Assembly: GCF_004664715.2 (NCBI RefSeq)
Contig: NC_051069.1
Location: 69,958,647 to 70,022,646, forward strand
Reading direction: 5' to 3'
Length of the DNA: 64,000 nt
DNA from: Peromyscus leucopus
Taxonomy: Eukaryota > Chordata > Mammalia > Rodentia > Cricetidae
Shown here: piece by piece, positions 47,800-60,616 of the stretch
How positions within the stretch are numbered: the first letter of the stretch is position 1
Layout: the number at the start of each line of letters is the position of its first letter
The notes under the pieces: model-generated
The model's input: the letters and a program-made list of their open reading frames with translations, nothing else
Told to the model about the DNA's origin: nothing
The model's database searches: none
Program-made: the position numbers and the translations under genes

Positions 47800-48235
47800 G
47801 AGCATCGAAGTTAAAATTGCATGGGACAAAGTTATCCAGGACAGTTAAAAGCTTGGTCAGTCAGTATTCAGTCCATGGAAACAAATGTCTCAAGGACCTA
47901 AACCACATGATGATTTCAATAGATTCAGAGAAGATCTTTTACAAAACCTATCAACCCTTCATAATAAAGCCCTGGAAAGACTGTGGATGAAGAGAACATA
48001 TATTAATAAAGGTTAGATAGGACAAACCTATAGCTACTCTCATGTTACATAGAGAAAACCTCAAAGCATATCCACTAAGACTGAGAATAAGACAAGGATG
48101 CCCACTGAGTCCATTCTTATTCAATGCAATGCTTGAAGTTTTAGCTAAAGCAATAAGGCAAGAGAAGGAAGTAAAAGACTAGAAATAGGAAACGAAGTAA
48201 AAATATCTCTATTTGTGGGCTATAGGATTCAATAC
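47800..48235 (+). pseudogene. L1 ORF2 reverse-transcriptase fragment (dead)
   Basis: Plus-strand pieces read like L1 reverse transcriptase. At 47909 onward there is 'MMISIDSEK', then 'PFIIKPW', and at about 48095-48125 the conserved '[12 protein letters not shown]' pattern ahead of a 'VLAKAIRQ' segment. A stop follows near 48179, and the catalytic 'F-A-D-D' position reads 'F-V-G-Y' at about 48212-48223. The copy cannot encode an active enzyme. It breaks at about 48235. Confidence 0.8.
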
Positions 48236-48275
48236 AACCTTCAACAAATGGTGCCCACCAGGCATTTCTTGTAGT

Positions 48276-48310
48276 GTTTTTGTTTTTGTTTTTGTTTTTG
48301 TTTTTTTTTT
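48276..48310. repeat. (TTTTTG)n microsatellite
   Basis: Five TTTTTG-type units then a pure T run of 10. Confidence 0.93.
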
Positions 48311-50570
48311 CCTGGCGGTGGTTGCTTCCTGACAATCTCTTTAATTTCCTATTCATATCTCTTCATTGATATCTTTTTCTGGACTGATCTCATTGTTTTA
48401 GCTGAGGAGACATATCTGGAAAATCCAAAATTATTTGTTATACATAAAAATATAGTACTACGTTTCTCTTCCCAGGTGGCCTACTTACTAACAAACTAGC
48501 CCATCCTACAAGGAAGATAGAACTGTGTTTTGTTTGTTTTTTTACATGCTATCTATCAGTAGACATTATGTGTTTGATAATCCATACCAATGATGGCAAC
48601 AGTGTTCTTTATTTAACTAATTTTTACATCCACTCTCCAAAACGCAACTTCTGTTTCCAAATCCTTTTTTGAATAATCACTGCTGCTCAGTGGGTCTGAA
48701 CCCCTCACTGTTAAAGACATATGCTTAAAGGGACCTATGTACTTGCTGGAATTCAGAAAGGGCACTCATCCTTCTCTGCCACTGTTTTAGAGGAATCTGA
48801 ACAGTACTTTTAACTTCTGAATGCCTTCCTGAGGCCTGAAGATGATGGTCCCAAGCCATTCATTTGTGGTATCCCACTCTCAGAGACGCTACTAGAATTG
48901 GACAAACTCCTGTTACTCTGCTGACTCTCGGTCTGTTAGCAAGCATGGTTGGTTGTGTTACCTTCATCATTCATTCCCAGGAAAACCATCAATTATGTCA
49001 TGAACAAAATCCTGAGTATACTTCCCATAACTCTAGTAATTTCTTAGCATATCCTTGAAATGCCGAAGTATTGGTGGCAGTTAGCCTCATACATGGTAAA
49101 GAAATAAATACATCAGCTTTCAAGAGTAGCAATATGGTCAATAGCATCATTTCTTGTTTTTCTCTGTTTCCATGTTGTTTGTATTGAATATTTCTTATTT
49201 TAAACTTAAAATAGTTGACATTTACTATAATTAATGTGAAGAATTAAAGTATTTGAAATACATTATACTATGAAAACACTGTAATAATTTTAGGGAGATT
49301 CATTCTTTGTCTTGTAACAAAAACTCACAGAATACAATTGTCCTGATTGGTCAAGCACAGTCCCTTTTGTGCAAATACCTGTGGTCAACTTTATCAATAA
49401 CTGCTATCAATGAAGAAAATAGAGCTGTGATACAGGAGGCTGGTGGTAGGGTGAGGCGATCTTTGCGGAGTTTCACGCTGAGGAGCTGCTTTCTGCTTTC
49501 AGTGGATTTCCTGATATACATGGGTGGCCATTCCTTCTGCTGTGATTTGCATGGATGACATCTTGGCTGTGCTGTCTTGGAGCCATGAACACCATGGTTC
49601 TGGCCAATTGGTTTTGCAGTGTTTTTCTGGAGAGAGCAGCTGTGTTTGCAGTCTCTCAGAAGCCTACTGTACACAAATTGAATTTTATAGCTATAGGGAA
49701 CTCTGCAGCAGTCTGAATTAAAGACATTGATGATAAAATGACACAAAAATATTCATTTTTCTGGATGGTCACATTTCAGGAATACAAGAAAGGTATTTCC
49801 AGTTTAGCAAGATGGAGACTTGGAGTCTTATTAGTTCTATTATTAAAAATCATATGACCTTATTTTCTCCTCTATGCAGGGAAGAAGAAAGGCCTTATTA
49901 ATACTGAATTCATTTATGCCTATGATATGGTCTGTTATCTTATTAAACATTTTGAATGCAAAATGTATAGAAATTCCCATGTATTGATGGTATCCTTGCA
50001 TCAAGTGTTGTTTGGCTTTGAGTGTAAACAATGATAGATGAAGTATTTGATGTCCCTCCCCCCCTGAAATTCACAAATGAATTAAAATTTAGAGCCATAG
50101 TCTTAATTATTATACTAGAGATATGTTAGAAGTGCTATAAAATACACATATAATATGGGAAGTCTAAAAATAGATACCTACCTGATTGTGAGCACCATGA
50201 GTGGAAATACTATCTGATTTTGTCTAAATTAAGCACACATATCCAGCATAGTGCCTGTCTAAAAAGGTTAAGCAGGTTAAACTGGTTAAACAGGTGGTGA
50301 ACAAGAATCTTTTCAGAAGGGTAAAACTCCAGGCTTTTTTTGTACACAATACTGTAACTTGGGACAGAATATAGAATAGTGATGTATAATGAAGGACCCT
50401 TTTGCAGTAATGATCATTCTACAAATTGCTTTATTTTTGTCCAACACCATTACTGTACGATATTTGAGACACATTACCCCAAGAATATGGGGAGAGTATA
50501 AGGAGAGAAAGCCATAGCTGGATAATAGCTTAATGTGAAGAAAAGGGAAGAATTCTTATTGTAGTCAAAA
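48311..50570. other. Unassigned stretch
   Basis: A 131-codon minus frame (49351-49746) and an 83-codon plus frame (49307-49558) overlap, so at most one could be real; neither shows a domain. Confidence 0.4.
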
Positions 50571-50572
50571 AC

Positions 50573-50797
50573 AGTGTATGCTCTTCAGAATCAGAAATGT
50601 CCTGGCTCACATCCTGTTTGAGCTCCTTCAATCTGCAGTTATTCAGCTTCTCTGAGCCTCAGTTCACTCATTTGCATAAAAATAAAGACAACATCAATAT
50701 TAATCTTAATGAGTTACTGTAATGAATAAATGAGTTCATTATTGGAAGAAAATGTTGTAGAACATAGTAAAAGTTTATTATCAGTAGCTATTATTAT
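50573..50797 (+). mobile_element. MIR element, near full length
   Basis: The blocks 'gcagttattcagcttctctg', 'agcctcagttcactcatttg', 'ttaatgagttactgtaatga', 'aataaatgagttca' and 'gtaaaagtttattatcagta' followed by 'gctattattat' track the MIR consensus as I recall it from core to 3' end. Confidence 0.75.
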
Positions 50798-52530
50798 AGA
50801 GTCCCAGAATTCCTGAGATATGTTGGTGGGAATTTAAATGAAGCAGGTATGGACATTAGTTATAAAGATATATACATTTTAAAAAACTGATAGGAAGTAA
50901 CAAACACTATGGGTTGTAGAAGATACATGAAGTGGAACAGAACTAGGTTCCTGGAGGGGTGGAAGATAGGCTGCATTAGGCAGAAACATTCCTATTTTGA
51001 TGCACAACACCTAAGACTTTACATTAATCAGGTACTCTATCTACATGTACCTCTTCTCTATAATGACATCTGTAGATTCTTCAATAAAATGTCATAGTAG
51101 CTACTTATTCAGTAAGTCTGGGCATAGTCTGTCATGCATTTTTTTTTATCCTCTCAGGGAAGCAGACCTCACAATACAGGTATTTTTGTCAGGCTCCTGG
51201 AAACAAGTGTGTCCAGAGTGGGAAAGATGCACACACTGAATCACTTGCAGGGCAGCAGGCATGGGGATGGTTCTCTTTGTTCTGTGGGTGTGTAACCTGT
51301 CTCTTACAATCAAATGACAGTAGAAAGACCATAATATTCACAATGTATTAGTCATGGAAATGCTTTAACAGAGCAGTCCTGGAGGTCATAGTACTGTTGC
51401 CCTTGAAGTTCCTTTTTTTTTTGTTGGGAATGCAGTGAAGTCTGTAGAACTCCATCCTTGTTGGGAGCATTGGAGGATCATAAAAAATCGAAGAGGAACT
51501 CAACCTTCTCCTCAAGGAAACTAATATGCCTGGCTAATTTTCATAACAGCCATTTGTTTTCTCTATTGACTCTGCAGTATAGACAGTGTTTTATTGATGT
51601 TTTTTCATCATTTTATTGGGATATGCATTTTGATATTGTATTTTTGTACTCTTTCATATATGAAGAGGATGGTATGTAAGCTGCTGCACATATTTATACC
51701 TTTATAGACTGATGGTATGCTTTTAATTTTGCCCATAGGACTTTTAAATACATAGATATTAACATTTTAATATTCTGTCAAACTCCAGTGCTTTCATTTA
51801 TGGCTTCTGCCTGTGGTGTCATGTTTAGAAAAGCCTTTCATTCTCTCTGTGTACTTAAGAGCTCAGCTGCATTATCTTCAACCTGTTCATTAAAGAGAAT
51901 GGGGTAGTTTTTCATTTCAGGTTACAATTTATCATTTCTTGAAACTTCAGACAATTTACTACACATAGGTCCCCCATTTCTGCTCTGTAACCGTAGGCAT
52001 TTAGGTGGTGTCACATTTGTGGAATGCTAATTTTTAGATACAAAGAATAGATATTGAAATATCTATGAGTGCCACTTAAGCTGACTGCTTTAATGAGTTA
52101 TCTATGCAAATATTTTTTTTTGATCATCTCGGGCTTTTCAAAAAGATAATCCTTTCATCTGATACATCTTTGAAATGTCCATCCTTTTGTTACTGGAGCT
52201 CTGGTCACTTTCACATATTGTATAGATAAATAGAAAGTGAATTTATTTAGCATTTTGCCCAGAACTAGGGAGACAAGCATTCTCAATCTAACTTTGTCTT
52301 GTCTATTACAGTGTTACCACTTTATTTATTTATTTATTTTTAAATGAAACAAGAGCCATGAGACATTCATATGTGGATTTAGTTGTGGGTTCAAGTTTCC
52401 AGAACAGTCTTTCTTCTCGTATGTGGCATTAGGACTTTGAAGATGAATTTTTCACTTCATGGATGTTATTTCCTATGGGATCCTAATAACTAGGGATTCT
52501 CATCTTGCTGTTGAGTATGCTTTGCATTAT
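50798..52530. other. Unassigned stretch
   Basis: There is a short (TTTA)n near 52318-52340. No element or gene is recognised. Confidence 0.4.
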
Positions 52531-52546
52531 TAAGAAGGCAGATCTT

Positions 52547-52752
52547 GGGGCCTGGAGAGATGGCTCAGCAGTTAAAAGCACTGACTGACTTTCCAAAGAC
52601 CTGGGTTCAATTCCCTGCACCCACATGGTGGCTCACAACCATCTATAACTCAAGTCCTAGAGGATCTGGCATCTTCCTCTGTGGGCACTGCACATATATG
52701 GTGCACAGTCATACAGGCAGGCAAAACATCTATACACATAAAAGAAAAGAAA
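52547..52752 (+). mobile_element. B2 SINE with TSDs
   Basis: It opens ggggcctggagagatggctc and keeps 'gcacccacatggtggctcac', 'aggatctggcatcttcctct' and an A-rich tail after 'catctatacacat'. Left copy 52532-52546 (aagaaggcagatctt) and right copy 52753-52767 (aagaaggcaagcctt) agree at 12 of 15 positions. Confidence 0.92.
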
Positions 52753-52767
52753 AAGAAGGCAAGCCTT

Positions 52768-53345
52768 TAGAAAGCAACTTTATATGTAAGGATGGATGGA
52801 AGCTTCCTTTGCCTGATATTTGTCTTTTTCAGTGTGGTTATAACTGGTCAGAATTATGATCAATAAGATGATAATCAAATGCATACTGATTCTTTCTTAT
52901 ATTCTATGCCCTTTCCCATACATTCTATGAATGTTTTCTGATTGTCCCAACTAGTGGTCCTACCTTTATTGTACAAGTGTTGCTGACTGCTTTTCTGTCT
53001 ACATTCTGAAGCATATATAACAAGTAGGATTCAGAGTTACTCAGAAGTCAGTGTAGACTCTCAAAGCTGTTTCTAAAGGTTCAGGGCAGCAGTTGTCAAT
53101 TACATTTTTGTTCGTACTATATCTATCCTATCCTTCATTCACAACATTATTTATCCATGGATTGAATCTCCTTCGCCCATACTTCTAGCATCCCTACTCA
53201 CCGTTTTTCTGTTTTTGCTACTTTTCTTTGTCTTAGAGAATACCTTGTTCTCCCTCCCCCCCTTTTATATTACATATCGGTAATTCAGATTTCTGGAATG
53301 AAAACTTCACAGTTTATAGGTGGACATGCATGTTTTTAGTTGTTG
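52768..53345. other. Unassigned sequence
   Basis: No repeat or gene is recognised. Confidence 0.4.
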
Positions 53346-53525
53346 TTGTTTTTCAATTTAAGGAAGGGTTTATTTTGGATCACACTCTAAGGTACAGTCC
53401 ATTATGGTGAGGAAGTCAAGGCAGCAGGAACTAAATCCACATATGAACTGGTCACATGACATCCATCACCAGGAAGAAGAGAATGATGAGTGCTCATGCT
53501 CAACCCAGGTTCTCCGTTAAAAATC
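53346..53525 (+). mobile_element. Possible hAT-like or other interspersed repeat
   Basis: The text 'ggaagggtttattttggatc', 'tccattatggtgaggaagtc' and 'aaggcagcaggaactaaatc' resembles a dispersed rodent repeat related to the 33009 type. Assignment is from memory. Confidence 0.45.
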
Positions 53526-53529
53526 CTGA

Positions 53530-53754
53530 TTTGAAAATACATTTTCATACTTCCATATAGTACATTCTGGCCACTGTTTCACCTCCCCCATCTCCTCCCA
53601 GATCCTCCCCACCTTCCAATCCATCCAAGTCTATGCCTACTTTTTCTCACTCTTCAGAAAACAAACAGGCCAACAAACAAACCAAGAAAAACAAGCCAAA
53701 GAGACAGAGAAAAAGAAAGAAAACAAAAACAATATCAAAGCAAAATCAGGACAA

Positions 53755-53806
<52 letters not shown>

Positions 53807-54620
53807 CAAAAATCAATCAAAGAAACCCATAAAAACACAAAATCAGAGACCATAATAGATAAGCAAAGGACAAATAAGATAAGCAAAAAGTCCAAAAGAC
53901 CACAAGACAAAACAAAACCAAGCAACCAAACAAACAAAACACCCCCAAACCAAACCAAACCAAAATAAAAAACAAAGCAAAAACACAAAACAAAACAAAC
54001 TCCAAAAAATAATACAAAAACACTAAACAAAACAAAAACCCTCCAAAACTACCATTGAGTTTGTTTTGTGTTGGCCATCAGAGTTGGGCATGGAACCTGC
54101 CCTTAAGTGCTGTTTGTATCCCCAGTGGGATTCTGTTGGAGAAAATTAATTTTTCCTTTATGAGGTTTGTCAATTGGAGATGGTTTTTGGATTAGGCATG
54201 GGCTCATGTCCACTTCTCAGTGCTAGGACACCATTCGGATTGGCCCTGTGCATGCTGCCACAGCCTCTGTGAGTTCATATGTCAGTCTTGCACTGTTTCT
54301 TTGATGCTCTCCATTTCCATTGGTTCTTACAAACTTTCCATGTCCTCCTGTGTAGTGTTCCTTGGGACTTGAGGGAAGGGGTTTAATGAAGGCATCCCAT
54401 TTAGAATTGAATGTTCCAAGGTGTCTCACTCTCTGCATATTGTCAAGTTGTGAGTCTCTTTATTTATTCCCATCTCCTGAAGGAGGAAGCTTTTGTGATG
54501 ATGGCTGAGCAAGACACTGATCTATGGGTATAGCAGAATGTCTTTAGAAGTCATTTTATTGCAATGTTCCTTTAGTGGAACCATAGTCTTCAGTTTTCTC
54601 CTGGGGGGGCAGTTTTATAT
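53530..54620 (+). mobile_element. L1 3'-region fragment containing (CA)n and A-rich tracts
   Basis: It starts with 'acattctggccactgtttca' and 'catctcctcccagatcctcc', passes through 'tcagaaaacaaacaggccaa', a (CA)n and A-rich zone, then 'ccattgagtttgttttgtg', 'ggaacctgcccttaagtgct', 'gaggaagcttttgtgatgat' and 'gatctatgggtatagcagaa'. This is a rodent L1-associated block order. It is non-coding; the 111-codon plus frame at 53633 is low complexity. Confidence 0.75.
53761..53805. repeat. (AC)n microsatellite
   Basis: About 22 AC units inside the L1-like fragment. Confidence 0.97.
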
Positions 54621-54661
54621 TTTCAAAAAGAACTTTGTCTTTTAGTATTGTCATCATTATT

Positions 54662-54825
54662 GTTTTTTGTTTGTTTTTTTCAAGACAGGGTTTCTCTGTG
54701 TAGCTTTGGAGCCTATCCTAGAACTTGCTCTATAGACCAGGCTGGCCTTGAACTCACAGAGATCCACCTTCCTCTGCCTCTTGAGTACTGGGATTAAAAG
54801 CATGCACCACCCCTGTTGGCTTTTA
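54662..54825 (-). mobile_element. B1 SINE, minus strand
   Basis: Inverted B1: T-rich tail, 'caagacagggtttctctgtg', 'aggctggccttgaactcaca', 'gggattaaaagcatgcacca'. It is moderately diverged. Confidence 0.92.
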
Positions 54826-55460
54826 GTATTATTCTTAACTCATAAAAATAAGGAAAAAATTTTTCTCATCTAAGATCTAGCTATACTATTAAGTTATTAA
54901 TCAAGAGGAGTTAATATTAGTGAGAGAAGTTCAGCTAAAAGAAATGACATAGTAGAAAGAATAAAAGGTTCATTCATTGTAATGATGGTCAATTTATTGT
55001 AATTATCAGTTAACAAGATGAAATCTGTTCTCAGCCCTCTTGTCACCATGGGTACTTGACACTTCCTATTAGACATCATGCTGGTTGATGGATTTATCCT
55101 TAGAGTGACAGTATCAGTGAACAGCTGTTGAATATGACTCTTCAAGACTTAGGACTAATCACTAGCTGATTATCTTGCCATGCAAATTTACTCAGGAATG
55201 ATGTAAAGGTAGTTGTAGTTCTTTCCTTCTACTGTTTACATAACAAATGTTTGCTTGTTTCTTACCAATGACTTCACCTCCCATGTTTTAAGATACTATT
55301 GCTTTCACAGACTTTTAGTAGTATCTTGTTATATGGAGCTGGCATTGTTAAAATGCTGAAGAAAGAAGTAACAGTTGAAAGTGCAGGGGCTCAGGGTTGA
55401 ATTTTAAATAAATGCAGATAATTTCCAGTCTGCATGCGGACAGCATTCTTTTCTTAATTT
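54826..55460. other. Unassigned sequence
   Basis: No repeat or gene is recognised. Confidence 0.4.
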
Positions 55461-55464
55461 TTAA

Positions 55465-55660
55465 AAATCATGTTTGTATGTAAATGTAGGTCTGTGTATG
55501 TGAATGCATGTGCATATTAAGGCATACATATAGATGTCAAAGACAACCCATGGGAGTCACTTCCCCCTTCTACTGCATGCAACCCTGATATCAAACTCAG
55601 GTCATCAGACTTACTGGCAAATGCCTTTATCCACTGATCCAACCTGCTAGCCCAGACAGG
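55465..55660 (-). mobile_element. B3/RSINE-like SINE, minus strand
   Basis: Text 'agatgtcaaagacaacccat', 'cttctactgcatgcaaccct', 'tcaaactcaggtcatcagac' and 'ggcaaatgcctttatccact' is the inverted tRNA-derived SINE body. The left part has a degraded TG/AT-rich tail. Confidence 0.75.
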
Positions 55661-57722
55661 TTTCCGCACTATGGAAATTGCATAACCCGGTGTCTGAGAA
55701 GGGAACACAAAGGGCAAGCAGATGGAAAGCTTTTCACTTCACTTCCTGACTCCAGTTGAGTCTCAGGAAGAATTCATCTGTAGTAGAGTAGTCAATAATA
55801 TTCAAGAGTCTTGAAACCTGTCAAATAGTCCCAGCACTCTGTCTTATATCATTCATTTATATAGCTGCTTCATTTCTATGCTAATGATATCACTTGAAAT
55901 TTGTATTAAATGCTTTTTGGATTAAGGCTGGATAAAAAATTATCATGAACTATAGAAACATAACATTATTTTGATGCAACTCAGTGCATTACATTGGTCA
56001 AGAATCATATACAATGGAAATCCTGTTTTTTCAGCACTATGAGCTTCTTGTGGTTGCTCCTACCTGGGCAATCTCTTAGACTGTTTTGCTAGGACTTTCA
56101 GCAAGTAGGACATCATATCTCCAGGAACTCTTTTCTCTGACATAAATAAATACAGGCTCTCTCTGTCTGTTGGGTTTCAAATGAAAATAATACTGATTCT
56201 CACGAATTAGACCAAATTGTTTCTTGTGTCTTCCTTGCTTCCTTTAAAGGAATATGAACACATGTAGTCCCACTTGGCATCACATTTACATTCTCTTCTC
56301 TGATTATATTAGTCTCTGTAGATAATGGTTTGCACTGAAATAATAAGCATGGGTAGGTATTGATCAATTGCCTTCTATCTAGGGGAATTTAACTTCTCAG
56401 GGAAACAACAAAATAGGAGAATCTTCCATCAAGCTCCCTAGGCTTGCATATGGAGGAAATTATTTTCATGAGTGGTACCTAGAGCCGTTATAAGATATGT
56501 TCAGAGGATTGTCCTTTTTCGATGTCATGCTCTCATACACTCTTCCCTCTGCCTTGTCCTAACATAGACATATATAAGCAGACAACCAGAAATTTCATAC
56601 CATTCTTTTATAATCATCCCTTTAGTAAGTTTGATTTTGAGGGCATGACTACTAATTTTAAACATCTGACATACATTAGTGACTGCAGATCCTTTATTGT
56701 GCTCAAGGCCTTATTCACCCAACTATCTGGGTGATCTACATTCTACACTAGTTTTACACTTGCCAGGCTCTTGAATATTAACTCCTGAACTCTTAGAGTA
56801 TACTTGCTGCGCAGATGTTTCAATTTTGTTTTGTTTCGTGTCTAATAGTGCATACTGGTGATGTGGTGTATAGTTGAGATCTTGGACTATACACCCTCAG
56901 TTTTTCTCTCGGGTGTATCTTTGAAGTGACACCCGAAGAAAACTCCAGAAGCTCGAGGGTTTGTAAATTTGGTTGGAACTACTTCACACATATTTTAAAT
57001 ATTGTTACAAGGTCATTAATCTCTCTTCCTGTAGCTTTGTTTCTCTTAGACATGGCCTGATGTGACATTTGCACTGCTGATCTTAGCCTGTACTATCCTG
57101 CTACACTAAGTTATATCCATCTTATCTCATATACCATGCTGGGCTCAGGCCAGTTTTTTTTTTCTTTTTTTACATTGTTTCAGGTCTTATTTAGTTTTTT
57201 TTCCTATTGCCTATATTGGACTTAGAGGACCCAGCTTTGACAGTTGTTCCAGGTTCTACTAAGACAGGGCCGTCACTATTTTTTAGAGTTTCTAAGTATA
57301 CACTGGTTTACACTTTTCCCTGTTTGTGTCTAGCCCAGTGGACAGAACAAGAACTATATGCCTCTCCCTCTGTTCTTTCTCTTATATGCCCCCTGGACAT
57401 AGCCAAAGGACATGGAATTTGATTTTTCATCTGTTTTAAACAAATAATCTGTTTTCAACATAAATTTTGTGCCCTGAAACCTTTGAAACTGAAAATCTCT
57501 TTTGGCTTCCACAAACAAATGTCTCTGCCAAGAATGTTGAAGGCCAGTGTTCTTTCGTGATGCAGGTCTTTCCCTGAGGTTGAAAGCAGAAAGCATCCTA
57601 GCTGCTACCTGCATCCAGGCACCACAGGAGACGCAGACCACTTTTCTCAAAGCAGTTAATAGCTAGCTTATTGATGGAAAGTGCTCATTAAAAAACTTCA
57701 CACACAGGCACTCACTGTTCCA
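55661..57722. other. Unassigned stretch
   Basis: No repeat or gene is recognised. A 98-codon minus frame (57354-57650) has no domain. Confidence 0.4.
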
Positions 57723-57724
57723 AA

Positions 57725-57870
57725 CAATACTGTGGGGGAAGTTCGGAGAACACCTTTGTTTTATGAATGAGGGAAATGGCTCACAGAAAAAGCGATTTGC
57801 TGGTGGGCACACAGCTAAGAGGAACACAACTGAATTTCAAACTGAGGGCTGACTTGATCATATCCACTCT
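57725..57870 (-). mobile_element. MIR fragment, minus strand
   Basis: The text 'gaatgagggaaatggctcac', 'agaaaaagcgatttgctggt', 'gggcacacagctaagaggaa' and 'ctgaatttcaaactgagggc' is the inverse MIR core ('gatgaggaaactgaggc...cacacagctagtaagtggcag'). Confidence 0.72.
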
Positions 57871-57990
57871 TCTTGGTTTTACTGCTGAGATGGGCTTCCC
57901 TTAGAGAGGACCAAGGAAAACATGTGAAACACTGAAGCAGGTAGACTAATGCTCAGCTGATTAGAATGGGCAGCAGACATCCTTGATGTG

Positions 57991-57992
<2 letters not shown>

Positions 57993-58034
<42 letters not shown>
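57993..58034. repeat. (TG)n microsatellite
   Basis: About 21 TG units. Nearby frames read as Thr-His runs. Confidence 0.97.
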
Positions 58035-58035
<1 letters not shown>

Positions 58036-60588
58036 GTGTATGTGATGTGCTGTACAAATGAAGACAAAGAGGAAAAGAGACATGCTTTCCTTATCACACT
58101 TCATTCTACAGCAACTCCGATTTCTAGCAAAACTAGTATATACATAATTCATAGTTAAACAAGAGACCATCAAATAAAAAAGAAATGCAGTTAAGTCTCA
58201 GTTTGATCAAATTATCTGAAGCATTTTTTCTTAGTAAAATTCTGGCTATTAAAAGTGGTAAAAATGGCTGTATACACATCTTCCTTCTCTTCTCTTTTTG
58301 TACTGCCCTAATAACAATTGAGTTCCTTTGAAATATTTATATAGTTGTATTGTCAGTAATTGAGGAGGCCTTGAAGATCTGAGAATGAGGAAAGTGTTTC
58401 TGATAGTGAAAGAAACCAGTGCATGACGGGTAAGAGTAACTTTATTCTTCCTGTCTTCTGCAAGCTGTGTCAGAGACGTTCAACATGTGTTTCCGGAAAA
58501 CTGAGTGAATAGATGGTCACTGTAGAGAGACATAAGAACACTTAATCTATAAGCCTTAATTACATAGACAAAGAGATTCCTCAAAAAGATATGTTCCTGT
58601 CAGAGCTGTATGTGACAGGGGGTAGGGTGAGATGGAGAAAACATTTGTGACCTTGACAACACAGAAAAGCAATGTGTGAGACATTTTGGCATGGCAGATT
58701 GAGGCACTTTTCAGAGAATAGGCTGCCCTTTCTCCACCTCTCAGGCAAAGTCATAAAGGAACTGGAAGGGGCCTGAGTTTTGGAAGCTTAAGGTCATAAA
58801 ATATATGACTAATATAATTGAGTCTCTTCTGTCTCAACCTAAATATAACAAACAGTCTTTTGAATGTGCTGACTCTAGGTTGACTAGGTGAATGCCTCAG
58901 TCAACAAGTGAACAGTCAATGAGACTCAGGCTTCCAATTCTCCTGGCAACAATAGTCATTGGTGTATCCTGATTATCATTCTGATTTCATCCTACCTTCC
59001 TGGGCTTCACTTGCAGGAGTCCTGCTCTAAAAGGTGGATAGACCCTGTTAATGAGAGAAACTCCTGAGATGAAAGCATGAAAACAAGTCTGTGGTTCATA
59101 TTAAATGCTTTATGTAGTTCCATCCTGGAAGGAGCTAAAGTTTTGGTAGAAAAAAGAAAACACTCCTGGTGCTTCAGACAAAGATCATTAAATAGCTAAT
59201 CGGGTGGGGGGCAGGGTTAAAAGCAGGGAATGCCAAGGTGCTCACAGAGACCAAGGAAGCAGCTTCCTTGTCCTTAGGGCCAAATGGATAACCAGATAAA
59301 TTACAGATATCAGAGTCCAGTGAGAGCTGCACCTGGAAGACGGGTTTACCACAGGACTGCAGTTGTCATGGTAAGTGGTTTGATTAAAGGGGTTGGCTGG
59401 AAGAGGTGACAAAGCAGTGAATGTCCCACCTGTGAACTTTACCTGCCTGGATGGAGCTGGCAGGGCAAAGCACCCAGCAGATGCTGCAAACCAGCATATC
59501 TCTTGGGCCCCGAGAAGAGGCAATGGGAAGGAGGGATGGTGCAGGTCAAGAGGTGATGAATAGTTAGAGGTGGAAGAAAATGGACACAGCCTCCTAGACA
59601 TGGAGCAGTGGAGCAGTGACCTCTTTGTCTCCATGTGGGCCCTTCTGATGATTTTATAATAAGACTTGATTTTATTATTTTGTTTACTCCTGTAATTCTG
59701 TTAGGGAAAAATGAAGTGTATTGCTTATTTTTATAAAGCTGTGATAAACTGAAGTTCTTAGTTACAACACATATAGCCAGCTTCTTCCTCAGAGCAGAAG
59801 CTGGGCTGAATTCAAAATAGAATTCAAAATAGACTGATTTTCTCATATACCTGTTGCTCATTGAGAAGCTTAAGGCACAAGGTCAAGAGTAACCACCTCT
59901 CCTTGAGCACTTGATACACAAATAAACTCCTAAACACAAAGGTATGTGCAGGCCACTCTAAACAAAATAATGTGCCTTGTCCATTGCTGAGATTCATTAC
60001 TATGCATGAAATGCAATACCATGCCTGTTTAAAAGTAGACAGAGAGAAATCAGTTGGCCTTTCATGCAGTGAAATGTCTTTTCCATGTGTAGTCCACATG
60101 GAATATCTGAAGGTCAGCCATAATCGTACAATCTCATCATGTCTTTAGTATTCATACCACAAAGTCAACAAAAAAATGAACCTTTAATGTTTCAACAAAA
60201 TGAAATAATTATTTGATTCACGAGAAACAGATATGAGTTCTTATCTGTATTTATGTTCTTTTCCTAAGACATTGACTGTGATTCTCACCCACAAGTGACA
60301 GAGACTCCATATAGGAATTTGATGAATGTTGGAGGATTGCAGAATTCCTGAAAAAACTGGAGAAGTAGTATTGGGAAGCAGCCATGTGAAAAGAACTAGA
60401 ATCCAAGAAAAGATGTCACCAGGATGCCTGTTGCTACTCTTGAACCCTGGACATAGTGTTTATAAGACTTCCTCTTGACTGTGTTCAACCCCATCCTCTG
60501 TCATTGCTGCAGCTCAGTGAATTTGATTGGTGGCCAGTGTTCATGCCTATGCCCTAACTAGAAGGGTATAAGGTCTTTAGGATTTTGC
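58035..60588. other. Unassigned stretch with the longest open frames
   Basis: Overlapping minus-strand frames at 59242-59634 (130 codons) and 59439-59861 (140 codons) are in different phases. Neither shows a domain, signal peptide or transmembrane pattern I recognise. A perfect 12-bp tandem copy of gaattcaaaata lies at 59808-59831. Confidence 0.4.
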
Positions 60589-60616
60589 TTTTTTTTTTTT
60601 TTTTTTTTTTTTTTTT
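60589..60616. repeat. Poly-T tract
   Basis: A 28-base T-run. It may be the tail of a minus-strand insertion, but the sequence to its right is not a recognised SINE. Confidence 0.93.

Noticed and set aside
49307..49746. Opposing frames as a processed pseudogene
   Set aside because: I could not match either strand to a known protein, and no poly-A tail or TSD was visible around the region.
53633..53968. 111-codon Lys/Thr/His-rich frame
   Set aside because: It is an (AC)n and A-rich stretch inside an L1 3' fragment, so the frame is low-complexity artefact.
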